Counted from the stretch's first letter, positions 50,601 through 63,398 are shown. The stretch: DNA of 64,000 nucleotides from Phoebastria nigripes (GCA_035582835.1 JAYKAV010000778.1:3511860-3575859); one strand, 5' to 3'. Translations and numbers: made by a program. Notes: generated by a model from the sequence alone, not told the origin.

Positions 50601-53600
50601 CTAAGGGCTATAAAGACTGAAGACCTCCTTTGTAATAATATTTACTGTAGGTTTTAAAATTAGCACAGATGTTTGGAAATTAATTGAATATACATGGATA
50701 AATAAGCATTAATCTACATGTATCTATAATTAATAGAGACTAAATACTCTATAATCTTATTAATTTACAAAATCTTTAATGGAGCTCCAGACATAAGTGT
50801 GAACTGCTGAGGTTACACTCTGCGTGGTTAATAATAATAATGCATTTCTTTTTAAAAAATAGGTTCAGCTGCAGAATGTGAATTCTTTAATAAAAAAGCT
50901 CTGCATGTGTCTTCCTAGTAACATATCCCAAGATTTATGTGCATCATAAACAAATATGTCTGCGGTATTATAAAGTGTAATTCCACTGTATTTGTTATTA
51001 GGAAAGGGAATAAGGTTTCCCATATGCTTTCGCTATTATTTCTCTTGTAACTGGGAACATGCTGCCAGTACATTATCAGGAAATAAGAGCTACCCATCAC
51101 TGCTGTAAATATTGCAAGGTGGGTGTTACAGAGCAACTCTGTGTTAAAGACCAGCGCGGATTTACTCTCAGCCTTCAGGCAGCACGTACATTTCAAAGCT
51201 CAGCAACAAGAGGCAAAGGCTCGGAGTAGTGACACCTTGTCATTTGTTTGCTTAATATAAGGAAACATTTTGAGTTGACGATACACACATTGATTTCAGG
51301 AGTTTAGGATGATGCCAAAGGGAGGTTTAGAAATTTCCAAAGTTCAGGATCTCAGCTAAGAATTGGATGTAAAATTACCCATGCTCAACTTATTCTTTGT
51401 CTCTCCTTCCAAGATTTCGTGAAGGGTAAGAGGAAAGTCCCTTCTTTTCCCTCGTGCGTTGAGAGCTGATGCTACAGTGGACTAAGCCATAGCGGAAAAG
51501 AAACTGTCTTTAGAAAGGGGAGTTTATTACTCTTTTACCATTATTGTTATGGTTTATGTTGGGGGGCACGGCCAACAAGCCCCTGTATATCGCAGTGGGC
51601 ATTCTCCGAAGGCAATACAAAGTCCATCCATTGACATGAGGGTACAACAGGGCAGCGCGGTGCTGGTTGAACACCCTTTGAGCGCTCGCCAGGCTTGAGT
51701 AAAATCACTTGAAACCATTTAACTGACTAAATGTGTTGGGGGAAAANTTTTGGCTGAATCATGTACTTTCACAAGTACTTGTCCTCGCTTTCCTCTGTTG
51801 CTATATTGGACAATATTCTGTACTATTCCAGTGTTAGAGGATGAGCTTGTAAATGTGAAAAGCTACATTCATCGCAATGTATATAGACACAGGTATGTTC
51901 CTGTAGATCTACATGTATGCAAAAGGCTGGAAAGAGCTCACTGTAGGACGGTTAAAACCAGTCTTCTAATATTCTTCTGCCATTAAACTGATCAAACCCA
52001 GCTGATATTCATCATATAGAAATATTCTGGGTTTAGTAATTTCAGTGGCTGGTTGCTGGTGCTATAGCCTCAGACAGCAAAGGTTTGAGGCGTGCTAAAC
52101 CCAAGCAGAGGAGGGAGGGGGCAAAGAAGGGGGAATGCAGAGCCTATAGAAGAGCTTGAGGAATAAGGAAGATTTTCCACAATGGAAAAAATACCACCTG
52201 TCTTTTAGCTATTTCTCATCTTACAGTTGCAAGTTCTTTTCAGGATTTGAATGTACACCTTGTCAAACAATCCCATTTGGGTAGCAGAATATTAGCCAAG
52301 TAAAACCTATCAGAGCAATCCATGATTTTTAAACAGCTATTCCCATATAAAATAAAATTATGGCACTCCCCCACAGCTAGGAGAGTAATAGAACCTCTCA
52401 CTTCAGAAATGAGTGGAAATTTAGTGTAACACCTATAATTAAAAGGTTGATACTTTGCTGAACATATTTTTCTCAGTTTAATGATCCTAAGTTACATGGA
52501 TTCATACTTTACACTGCAAGTCTCTAATCCACTACACAGTTTGCAGTGGGAATATTTAGAGAGAAAAGTACTACCTATAAAGATAACATCGAAAGCAACT
52601 AGATTTAAAAGTTAACTGGCTCAGTAATGCCACTTTCTGCCTGCCACCAAAATGCATGTGAATGGCTTTGAAATAGGAATATTTTTTAAACAAAAACCAA
52701 AACAAACATTCCCCCCCAACCTTTCTGTGCATCTTTTGTTTTTTGAGATAATACTATGCAAGCATTTAATGTGCTGGTGAGCTTAGCTTTCTTCACTGTT
52801 CCTAAGTGCTAGAAAATTATTCGCCATAAAGATTGGCAGCTGGTGTTCTCATATATGTAAGAACAGAGAAAAACCAAAAATTTCAACTATTGTGAGACTT
52901 ACGAAAGGATCACAAACATTAGAAACACTGATTTTCACTGTATTAGTATTGTCGTCAGACATTATTACGCTTGGAAGACATACCCTTCTTCTAGGGTGTG
53001 GGCTGAATCTCTCACCAAAAATTATGGAAGGCTCTATATACCATGGGAATGTGTTCTCATACAAATGATAAGTTGGGGAAAAGAATAAGAAATTTCAAAA
53101 TTATGTTCCCATTCTCTTCCAAGCAGCCAAGAAAACATGTCATAAAAGACATCAGTAAACACTCTCTGATTAAAAAATGCTTGCTAGAAATATTTACTCT
53201 CCCTTCCAAACAATTCACTTTGTGTACTTACGGCATAGCACAGCATTCGTCCTGTGTAATTTAGAAAATCAGGAATGAGGAGCTTGAAGAGAGCGCAAGC
53301 ATACCTTTCTAACAGGAAATATTTCGCAGATGCACGATACTTGGGGAAATTCAATGCATTCCAATACCAAAAAAGGTTGTTTGTCAGAAGCAGTTTTGGA
53401 AGCCCTGGGGATAAGTCACCCCTGTCAAGAATGATTTAGCAGTATCTAGAAAGGGATGAGCTCCATCAGACAGTAGGAAATTCACCCAAACCCTCTTATT
53501 CTCTCTGGTGGCTGAAATCCCCTGCCAGACCTCCCGCTGATGGGGCAAGGGAGCAGCTACTGTCCTTGCTCAGGGTCTTCTCCAGAGCCCAGCGAGCCAG

Positions 53601-53671
53601 CCGGTCCTCTTCCCCACTCAGGGGGCTTGGGACGGGCTGGCTTGCTGCAAGCACCTACACAAGGTTAAGCT

Positions 53672-53775
53672 GGGAAGGCCAGAGGGGACCATTGGGATAA
53701 TTTGGTGTGACATCCTAAATAACACGGGGCGTAGAAACTCATCCAGCAATCTGGGCATCCAGCTTCATCTGTCAC
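53672..53775 (-). repeat. old CR1-type LINE fragment
   Basis: GGAAGGCCAGAGGGGACCAT, then a TAATTTGGTGTGACATCCT stretch, TAACACGGGGCGTAGAAACT and CATCCAGCAATC follow the order of the reverse-complemented 3' region of ancient reptilian/avian CR1 (GGGACCATTA, GATCATCTAGTCTGACC, TAACACAGGCCATAGAA, CACCCAG). Divergence is high, so this is an old copy. Confidence 0.6.
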
Positions 53776-55514
53776 AACCAGCAGAAACCTGGACTTATCT
53801 TCTGCCCCTGGATCTGCCTTGGGTTGTGGTGCTAGGTAGAAGGGCTCCCTGTTATCAGAAGTTTCCTTCCTAGGAAGTCACTGGAAGGGCTGAAAGACTT
53901 CTTCATACTTTTCAACAATTACATCATACCACTTGAATTTCTCAAGGGTGCAGGCTTGAGTTTTTTTCAAGTCTCTAATCCAGAGTGATCTGAAGAAGGG
54001 CAGTACTTCAGTTTTGCTCTAAGTATAATTTTCCCACTTTTTGGAAAGGTGTGGTGATACTTTTTAACCATACATCTATGACCTGAAGCATTTCCTCTGG
54101 CTCTTAGAGAGATTTGTTCTCAATTTTACCTAAAATCACTTAGTTTTATGAAAAAGTAACCTACTGGAACCTCTGAAATGGTTGATTTCAAATTTGTCAG
54201 CCTCATTTGGTGATCTAACTGGATTTTATCAGAGAATATACTGGCCTTTGATGTTTCTATTCAAGAGAATTGAGTAGAAACCTACCATGGGCGTTGCCAT
54301 TTTGCTTTGGATCTTCCAGCTTCCTTCTCTGGACAACTTACTATGCTGTCTTCAAGCTGGGAAGGATAATAAAGCAGTGGTAAGCAGGAAGATTTTCTGG
54401 GACGGAGGGATTTTGAACCCGTCCTCGAGGACAAAACAGGCTTTATCTCCCTCTACGCTAAACTTGAGGGACATGGGTGTGGCAGAAACAGCCCGACCTC
54501 TGGTAAAAGAAATGAGCGTGGTGTAAAGCAAGAACATTTGCCTTGCAATTCCCTTTTCATTTGACAGAAACTTCCAATTCCAGTTAACAAACACAATCAA
54601 AACACTGAAGTGAGCTCCCCAGATAATGCAAGACAGCATCACGAAGAAGGAAGAAGGGTCAAAAAAGTTAAGCTCTGCTAGACAAGTATCAAACATCTCA
54701 AAAACATTAAAAAGCCACACTTAATCCTAGTGATTTTTAAAGCACACCCTTACCCATCAAGATTCTGCAAACTCCAGTTTTCAGAATAACTGACGAAAAC
54801 ATGGAGGTCTCCACAGCACCACCAGGGAAAGCTGGGTGATAGGAGTTTCCTAGCAAGCCATTCTTTTGTCCGAGAACAAAGAAAAACGTTGTGCTGGCAC
54901 AGATTTCTCTGAGCCTACTCAATTTTAGGGACTCCAGTTCTAGCACAGTTACGCTTTTTACAGACTGCAGCCAGATGTCTAATTGCAACCCACTGAGGAT
55001 AAAAAGGGACCTATAAAACTAACAGATTGATTACATACAATTTGGGCTTTCTGTAAAACAGAAGCATTCCTAGATCGTTGGAAGTAAATACAAAGGAGAC
55101 TGTGTGATACGGGTGTGTTACTTGTAACTCGGTGGAGAAACATCCCACAATAATTTAAGACAGCCCTTTCCCAATGTTGAGGCATTTTTTACTTTGCCCA
55201 AAAAGAATAGCAGAAAATGGTTTTATCGCTTTGCTGCAAGGTATGCTCTCACTTACAGTGCAACTAAGTGCGACTACTTCTACCCGTTCAGGATCTACCT
55301 TTCTCTCCCCCATGTACAGCACAGTGAAATAGATGGGCAAAGCTAGACTGGGAAAGGACAACGACTGCTGCCTGTCTTCTTGCTCCCACCTATCTCCAAA
55401 GCTTCTAGGAGCACCTCAGCACAACCATTGGTGTTTACGGAGTCCACAGGGACTTGGGTTTTTGTAGCTGCTGGCAGAAGGCAGAACTGCTGTGCCTGCC
55501 CACCAGCCACTCTG
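53776..55514 (+). other. NDST4 intron 2, no feature seen
   Basis: Non-coding. The 122-codon minus frame at 54352-54720 has no recognised domain and no splice signals in a sensible arrangement. Confidence 0.6.
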
Positions 55515-55675
55515 CGCTGCCCAGGGAAGTGGTNGAGTCACCATCCCTGGAGGTATTTAAAAGACGTGTAGACATGGCGCTTAGGGACATGGTTTAGTGG
55601 TGGACTTGGTCGTGTTGGGTTAACGATTGGACTCAATGATCTTAAGGGTCTTTTCTATGTTAAATAATTCTATGG
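55515..55675 (+). repeat. CR1 LINE 3' end, truncated
   Basis: It begins CTGCCCAGGGAAGTGGT and GAGTCACCATCCCTGGAGGT, runs through ACATGGTTTAGTGGTGGACT, GGACTCAATGATCTTAAGGG and TCTTTTCTATGTTAAA, and ends in one tail unit ATTCTATGG. This is the standard order of the CR1 3' end with its octamer-like tail, 5' truncated as usual. It is inserted in sense orientation to NDST4. Confidence 0.93.
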
Positions 55676-58600
55676 TACTCCTCAGTATCCCATTAACTTA
55701 GACTCCCTGGTTTCTGATTTTTATGGAAAGGGTGGGCAATGGACAGACTTGCAAAGGGGAAAAAAGTAACAGACCACAGACGCAGCTGGTGTATAGGTGC
55801 TAGAAGTGATGTGAAAGGTATATAGAAACAATTTGAGTGAATGATTTGAGATTCCCATTACATAGTTTAGAAGGGATAATAAGGAAAAATAGCAATTAAT
55901 GATAAGACAACAAAAAAGTCTGCACACTGAGCGCGTGAGTTTAAAAAATATCTGTTCACAGACAAAAATGCCGAGGAGAGACATGTTTCTCTTCTGTCCT
56001 TCCACATTTGGATATTTTGGACATTCCCATTTTTTACCACTGACAGCAGGAACAGAGAAATTAGTAACTGCTGTGGTTTCCTTGTTCCCCCTCCCAGTCC
56101 AAAAGCTTTAGAAGCTCTTCATTTAAACATATGGAGGTACCCTCTTAAAGCCACTAGTTCTATCCATCATCACACAAACACGCCCATTCTGAAAACTGAA
56201 GGACAGACCTGAATTTTGAATATATCACCTCTGTTCCAATCTCTCCTTTATAATTGAANGTGTATTGAAAAAAAGCTTAATTCCACCACAAAGCATATAC
56301 ATCAGTTAGTTTTTAAGCAGTAAATTTAAAGTAGAAATTTGAGATTGCTGGTAGGAGTTCAGAATTTTGAGATAAATGTCCATGATGAGAATTTTAAGGA
56401 TTTTTTATTTTTATGACAAGTTACCCAAGTAGATGATTTCCAAGGGCAGTAAAGGAGCAGAAAACCACTCTGATTAAACCTTAGTACATCCAAATCCATA
56501 AATTAAAGAAGATAAATAAGGTAGCCTCCATTAGTCCAGCCCTTAAATAATTTATAACTGAGTGNCCACCTTTAACAGGTTGGGGTTTTTTTGTTGTTGG
56601 GGTTTTTTTGCTTAAAGAAGCAACTCTGAACAANCAAGAAATGAGAAAGAAAGATAGCATATACAACTAAAAGAAAATGCAGTTGTTGATGTTACTTGTC
56701 CTTTACTCTGTATTTGGATTGTGCCAAAGAAGGGGAGACTTCAATCTTTTTTTGGCATGGCCTAAACATTACTCCGGAGGAATTGTAAATACCAATCTGT
56801 TAGTGACATGCAGCACAATGACTGACACCAATACAGTTTGCTGCAACAGGATCACGATCGCTGAACATGAATTTTTTATTAACATACTATTTTAAATCTT
56901 GACATTGTCCCTTTAAAGCCTCAAGATGGTTTTCCCGTTCAATACTTATTTTAGGGGTTTTTTTTGTGATTGATCAGAGCTAGATGATGGTTCTGCCTTT
57001 CTGGCCTCTCTCATGGTAGCGCTCCAACAGAATTAAAGACGGACAAACCCCACCTGCCTCACGCAGATGTGGATACGGGGCGAGATGCAAGCAGCACGTC
57101 TTCTTTCCTCTGTGCGGCTGTTGTACTGGCCAAGCAAAACTGCAGCCGTAGGGAACATGGGAGCTGGGGCTTTTTGCTCTTTAGAGACCACACAGCCTCT
57201 GAAAGGGGTAGAAAACAGCAGAAAACAGCATAAGGCTGTACTCGGTCCTCCCCAGGCAGCAGCCAGCAAAATTATCAGACTGCAAAGAGAAACAGCCTTC
57301 ATCTCCGTGAAGGGTTGGGACATTCGTACTGGCAGGGGAAAGGCTCTCACGGCACACCACGCAGTGGGGCTGGCGGCCTCCACGCTGGAGGAAGCACGGA
57401 CCTGCTCCTTCTCCAAACTGTCATTCCAAGCCTGCGGTGGGTGCAGGCTACAGGCAGGAGAAACTAGCTTAGCAACGGGGCAACATCCTGCCGCTGAGAT
57501 CTGCCATGAACTCGAAGACTGACGTGGGAGACTATGGGACCCCAGTTCAGAGGTAGATCCAGGCACAAGACAAATAGACCCTTATGTCCAAGGGGAGAAG
57601 GAACCAGCAGAGAAAGTTTTAGACTCGACTTGTTTGTCAAATGAGCATCTCTTAATGAAGGGCTGCCTTTACTCACTCTGCTTGGAGGCAACCAAACCAT
57701 TGCAGCTGAACAGATTAAAAGAGAGAGATAGTGGAGAAATCTCACATTTCAGCATATTTTCCAGCATGGTCTGCAACAACAGGAGGAGGAAAGGTTGATG
57801 GACATCACATAGATTCTTCAGTTCCTTCCCAGAAAGCTGAGGTGTTACTACAGCTGTTAAATTCTGGCTCAAATATTGAACAGTTTGTTGCGACATTGCT
57901 AATGTTGATATTGCTGTCACATTACAAACAAGGAAGAAGGGGCCATGCCCTTGCAAGGACACTGCACCTGGCTCAATCTCATTCAGAGAGCAAAATACTT
58001 ACCACAGTTTTCCATTGAGTGGGCAGGTGGCCTGGGAGAAGATGGGAGAGCTATTTAAATTAGACTAAACATTCCTGATCATGTTGTTTGTTTTAAAAAC
58101 TGGACTAAAAATCCTTCATCTACAGCTGGCAGATTACCTTCTCCTGATTCCCAAGCCTGAATAGCCTTTCTTCGAGAGATTTCTTTTGCTGAAAATGCTT
58201 AAGCTTTTGAAAAATCAGGATTGATAAGAAATAAGCTTTAAGCCCCTTCACTGCCCTGCTGAAAGTGCCACCGGGTCCTGTCCCTGCTGCATGCAACCGG
58301 CGGGGAGGGACCTTGGTCAGCAGCGGGGCTAGCGCCAGCAGGCTCTCCCCCCGCCACAGCCACAGGGAATCACCACCCATTCTCAGCTTGGGCACGTGCT
58401 GGTTTTTNCCCTCCCAGGATTTGTCAGCAGATTTGGTTAGTATTCGTAAAAAATCCTTCAGAATTAGTAGTGATTTATATTAAAGACCCTCAGTGATTTC
58501 CTAAAGAGGCTGTAAATCTTTTCAGTGGATAACGCCAACACAGAACAGCAATCACTGCTATTAGGTAACCACTGCAGCCATACCCTGCTCTGACAGTACC

Positions 58601-60673
58601 AGCAGCAGGTCCCGTAGCTGCTCACCACCATGCCTAATGCCTTTGATCTTCCCCAGCCAGATACTGCTGGCGAATTGGAAGCAATTGCATTGACTCATCT
58701 ATGTGGTCCCGGTTAAAATAAACCCTGTTTTTTATTAATGCTCTTTATTTTTGATTTATACTTTTTGCCCTGTTAAACTGTCCCCTTGCTCTTCATTTGA
58801 GCTTTTTGTTGCTAGATCTTCTAACAAGTACAAGATAGTTGGCTATGAATTCCTTTTTCCAAGAAGAGAGACTAAATAATTGCCATGGCTATTTATATAC
58901 GTGCACCCACGTGTGTGCGGTTGGTCAAAGTGCTCTCACTGCCGGGGTATCTGTGTCACTGTCGTAGCATCATCTCTCCTATGATGCTTCACCAAAAGCC
59001 GCCTTCTGAGTTCTCAAGTGATGTTATTAGCCAGTTAGTCATGAGTAGCTAGTAAATTTGGTGCAATATCACCCCATTCATCTCATTCAGCTGAAACTAG
59101 CTGAACCTTTACTGGAACAGATGCATTCCTCTGTGCTGTATTAAATGCAATTAGACTCCTGACAGTTTTCTGACTTTAGGACGGAGTTACGAAATAGCAG
59201 CAGAAGTAGATCTGATAAATTGGGTATTCCACTCATAAAGGAAAAATAAATTCTTCTGTTTGCAATAAACATAGTACATATGAGCGCAAAACATGACTTT
59301 TTTTCTTGCTTCACATAAACCCACATATCCTCTCAGACCTCACACTAAGACAGCTCAAGGGAAATGCTGAACAGACTCAAGTAATAGCTCTATAATAAAA
59401 AATAGATCTGCAGACAGAGCTGGCTGTGTTCAGCACCAGAGACCTTCCTATTAATTATTTACATGGCACTATAGATTAGCATAGTACTTCACAGAAATAA
59501 ATACAAAACGAAGAGAAGTCCCATATCTCAGGAAGGCAGGGCAATGGCCGAAGCCCTGCTTGCTTCACTGGGTGTGGCGAGTGGTCTGCAGCCAGCACTT
59601 GGAATTACACCATTTGTATAACGCACTGGGTGAAGACTGTCTAAGAGGGAATGTAAATCTGTGAGGGCTGACAGTTGCCCATTGATCCAGGGCCTGCTTA
59701 ACAGCTATTCAAATCAGTTTTGGCATAGGGTAAATAGTACGAGTGATTTCAAAATCCCATTAAGGATTTGACTAACTTTAACCCCTAAACTCCTTTCAAA
59801 ATCTAGCCAGTAAGTCAATAATGTGAACTCTTTATAATTCCTACACTATAGTATTAAAGAATTTTCTATTAAAATTCTTTTATAAGCATGCAAAGTGGGC
59901 TGAAATCCTTATCATACAGAAATCAATGACTCAGCTTCAATGGGTGTATAAATTCCTCACCGAGTTGTGTTTTAAAAAGTGCAGATACAGCTGATTTGAT
60001 TGTCCCNCTTATGGTAGAAATTTGTGCTCCAAACGAAAAGCTGAAACTAAGGAACCTGGAATCCTGGTCTTGCAGTCACCCTGTCAGTGATGTTAGGCTA
60101 GACATCACTTTTTTTTTTAATTCAGTTTTCCTATCAGAAAAACAGTGACTAGCTATTTCANACCATCCTTATGTTGGTTATTGTGATTATTACTATTTCA
60201 TGGTAGTCCTATGAAGATTGCATTGGCTTTGAAGATTGCTAAGACCACATCAGGCACTGTNAAATTTTTTTCCTAGCATAGATTTCAGGGAGGGAGCAAG
60301 AGCAGGAAGAAGCAATCAAAAATCACATCCTGACAGCAGCTGCTTGCAGCAGAAAGAAATACTGCTGAAAGTACTCTCTGCTTTTTTTCTTTACAAATCT
60401 TCAGCCGGAAATCAAGAGCAAAACTACTACTTTGTAGTCCTCCAACTTTCCACAGACCACCAGCAAATTGTGGCACAGAACAGCTTGGGAATGAACCTCA
60501 GGGCTATGTAACTGCAAAAGTGTTAAGGACAGATGCTAGGAACAAAAATGAATAAATGCATTAAAAGACTTCTTGGTATTAATAACAAGTATGTACCATA
60601 GAAGCCTGAGAAAACTGTCTTGAAGTGAAAAATACAGGGAAATCTTCACCAAATCTTAAAGTAATTTTGGGTG
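55676..60673 (+). other. NDST4 intron 2, no gene seen
   Basis: Non-coding. A GC-richer stretch at 57030-57570 has long frames on both strands (177 codons on -, 151 on +) that overlap, resemble no known family and lack exon boundaries. Another GC-rich spot is at 58260-58420. Two near-identical G4T7 units occur at 56582-56609. Confidence 0.5.
56580..56610. repeat. G/T-rich duplicated unit
   Basis: TTGGGGTTTTTTTG occurs twice, separated by TTG. It is the complement type of the A/C-rich tracts elsewhere in the window. Confidence 0.8.
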
Positions 60674-60796
60674 AAAGGGGTTTCTGGAGGTGATCTAGTC
60701 TAAGCCCCTGCTCAAAGCAGAGGTAACTTCAAAGTTAGATCAGATCATATCTCAAAGGACAGAGATTCCCAGCCTCTCTGGGCAACCGGTCCCAGG
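60674..60796 (-). repeat. CR1 LINE fragment with internal deletion
   Basis: TCTGGAGGTGATCTAGTCTA, CCCCTGCTCAAAGCAG, ACTTCAAAGTTAGATCAG, then GGACAGAGATTCCCAGCCTC and TCTGGGCAACCGG match the reverse complement of a CR1 3' region in order. The expected middle (the TTGCTCAGGGCCTTGTCC type) is missing between ATCAGATCATATCTCAA and GGACAGAG, so about 30-40 bp look deleted relative to the usual consensus. Confidence 0.88.
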
Positions 60797-62341
60797 CAAA
60801 AATCCTATTTACTAAGCAGTGTATATAAAGATCACATATAGGAAGATTTACTGTAAAGAGTATCTACATTTATATTTGCACATATCTTATATCTACAGTA
60901 CATATAAATAAATAGTAATGTGTATATAGTGAGCATATATATATTTTATGCACACACATGAAAGAAAGAAAAAAACTGCAGCAGTGGAATCACTACCCAG
61001 CACTAGGATCCATTCCCAAATGAATGATGACTTTGAGTAATGGCAAGTTAGCCCATTTCTGACAAGATTCTTAGTCATATCCTGCAGATGGTGATGGGGC
61101 AACATAACCTTGGCCATGTAGCCCTGGGATGCCAGACACTGGCACATCCTCCCACGCCAGAAGCACTTCCTAGAATGAGTCTGTGGAAGTAAAATAATTC
61201 ATGATGACAGCAAGTGATAGATACACTGAAAAGCAGAAATACCTAACTTCCCCTCCTTCCCTCGGTCTCCTTCCAAACTGCATGAAGAACTAGATCTTTC
61301 TCATCTGTCCTCCAAATTGTGCAGTCCTCAGGGACAGGCTATGTAGTAACTTGGGATCGTGTTTCCTTGGGCAGCTCTACCTAGTGGAATGCCCCATAGG
61401 CTGGCGACCCTGGGCACCATGACCACAGAGATCCCTGCCACAGAGACAGGAACCTCCAAGATCCTGAGTTTTTGCTGGTTCCCAAAATTCACATTCACAA
61501 TATTGCCTCTGGAAGGCCACATATATGACCAGGAGCCCGAATGAAACGTCGGGCTTCCTGCTCCACATTGGGGTAATGTTGAGTCCTGCAAACCTTGGGT
61601 CTCTCCTAGGCTTCTCCTGATGCTCTCGGACACGTCCAGCAACTTCTGGGAAGGTCCCTGAAACATCTGCAAGAGTCAGGAATTTTGGTTCAGTTTTACA
61701 GAAATAATGTTTAGAGCTGTTATAAAGACATTTTGAAAGTTTCAGTTTTCATGCTAAACAATGTCTATGTTTCACAAACTGTCAGGATTTTCCTCCCAAA
61801 CCAGATTTTAAGTTTTCACCAGCTGTTCTCACAGACACTGGGCCCTTCTTTCCCAAATACTTTTCCTGTCTCTAACACTATTACCTGTGATGTGAGCAGC
61901 TTCTCAAATGAGAGGTGCATGAACCNTTGTTTGTTAGCCTGCCTTTAAGATGGTGACCAGGTATAAAATGCTAGACAGAGGACAAGGATCTGCATATTAA
62001 TTCCTTTAATGAATCCTTTTTTGGTTTGACTGAAGTTTCCACTCTGTATTTTCAAAGAAAGGGATCACCAATCCCCTTTACGTGCATTTGCACACACACA
62101 AACACATGGTTGCATATACCTCTGTCTACAAACAGCCCCCAATATTGAGCACGTTTGCCTCATTTTCCCCAATAAGAAACATGAGATTAATTTTTGTTAG
62201 CCCAATTAATCTGGCATCTGTCCTCTGCACCCTATAAATCATTGCACATGCAAAGAAGGGCTCATGCTTTAGCAGTAGTATTGATCCACACAGACCTTTG
62301 GGTCAGGAGTAAAGCCTCTTTAATTACTTTGGCTGACTTTC
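60797..62341 (+). other. NDST4 intron 2, no gene seen
   Basis: Non-coding. Short TA/CA-rich stretches occur near 60935-60960. The 114-codon minus frame at 61328-61672 and its opposite-strand partners are not recognised. Confidence 0.5.
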
Positions 62342-62519
62342 AGGGTTTTGGGGGGGGAGGGGGGGTTGGTGTGGTGGTTTTTTTGTTTGTTTCATTTGGG
62401 GTTTTTTTGTTTTGTTTTGTTGTTGGGTTTTTTTGTTGGTTTTTTTGTTTGGTTGGGTTTTTTTGTTTTGTTTTGTTTTGTTTGTTTGGTTTGGTTTGGT
62501 TTTTGGTTGGTTTTTTTTT
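62342..62519 (+). repeat. G/T-rich low-complexity tract
   Basis: G8-A-G7 (62350-62365) is followed by about 150 bases of T runs broken by G, GG or GGG. The strand is almost purely G and T, with only one C and two A in the TTTCATTTGGG section after the G-runs. Translations give F/V/G/W-rich artefacts. Confidence 0.92.
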
Positions 62520-62599
62520 ACAATGTCTTGGGAAGACTAGTACTACGTTTTAGCATTGTTATCACTTAGCTTAGATTTGGAGTTTTGGTCCCCAGAGAA

Positions 62600-63240
62600 A
62601 CACCTTCTACCTAAGCCTGGCCTGCCCATGCTTGGCATCAAAATCAGAAAAAGTCATTCTTTTACCTTCTCTAAGGATTTGATAACCTCTTCACTTTCTT
62701 TAGCCAGAGGTGTTTTGACCTTTAATTAAAAGGAAAATTTGTTGTCTTCCATTCAGAAGGCAGCAAATAATGAACTCATTAAAACGAGGTTAGTGTTCAG
62801 GCCTTAGAGCAATAAGAGCCGAAGTCTCATTAGCAGCTAACAATCCAGAACATAGCACATAAATAAACCTAATATGGCAGAGCAAAATGCCTTGGTGCAT
62901 TAAATTTGAGCAGAATCAAATGTTTACAGTCAATGATGTCTGGGGCATGAAGTTTTAATGTACTTAATAAAGGAAAGCAAATTGCTTCCTATTAGGCATG
63001 AAATGTTACTGCAGAAATTGCCCCAAAAAGTTTATTATGTAAATGAAGGATAGAGTTATAATTAACAAGGACATATCAGGAAAATATCACTTCTGCTTAA
63101 TAGATGCACCAATTATGAAGAATAAAGACACAGCAGCTTCAAATCTACAAAAGGTAATTATACGGATTAATGTAAAAGACTGCTGAATGTAAATGCAATA
63201 TAAAAAAGAAACCATATCTTGTGGATGTCACAGAGAGAAA
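62600..63240. promoter_or_regulatory. candidate conserved non-coding element in NDST4 intron 2
   Basis: Repeat-free AT-rich DNA with many homeodomain/POU/MEF2-like words: CCTTTAATTAAAAGG, CTCATTAAAACG, AGTCTCATTAGCAGCTAAC, CTAATATGGC, TTATAATTAACAAGG, CACCAATTATG, AGGTAATTATACGG and ATGTAAATGC. The density is typical of developmental enhancers. No alignment is available to confirm constraint. Confidence 0.3.
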
Positions 63241-63342
63241 CCTCGTTGACAAAGCAAAAAATCAATTAATAAAATGAAACCCATGAGTTCTGAGAGATTC
63301 CAGGCAATGAAGGTTTTATATTTGAAAGAACAGCTTGGATTA

Positions 63343-63398
63343 CCTTAAAAAAAACAAACAAAAAAAACGGCAAACAAACAAACAAAAAAAACCAACGT
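63343..63398. repeat. A/C-rich low-complexity tract
   Basis: A runs with single C (ACAAACAAAAAAAACGGC, then CAAACAAACAAACAAAAAA). Simple sequence. Confidence 0.9.

Larger units (their letters stand above)
36898..53671 (+). other. NDST4 intron 2, proximal part
   Basis: No further NDST4 exon was found. I looked for coding of the motifs that follow in the family (an FNLGFSGKF-like stretch, FWWFPHMWSH, APHHSGVYPVH) and saw none. Open frames such as 41058-41471 (-) and 39553-39975 (-) show no domain, and the latter is partly a translated G/T-rich simple repeat. An AATAAA lies at 37260-37265. Simple repeats occur at 39.85, 40.97 and 44.75 kb, and 47.5-49.7 kb is very AT-rich. Confidence 0.75.

Noticed and set aside
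54352..54720. 122-codon minus-strand frame with hydrophobic stretches
   Set aside because: Hydrophobicity reflects T-rich composition. No family resemblance and no flanking splice signals in a sensible order.
57033..57566. 177-codon minus-strand frame with a 151-codon plus-strand frame opposite it
   Set aside because: Overlapping frames on both strands in a GC-richer spot, no recognised domain, no exon boundaries and an unlikely composition. Best explained by few stop codons.
62194..62553. 119-codon F/V/G/W-rich frame resembling a membrane protein
   Set aside because: The hydrophobic part is the translated G/T simple repeat.
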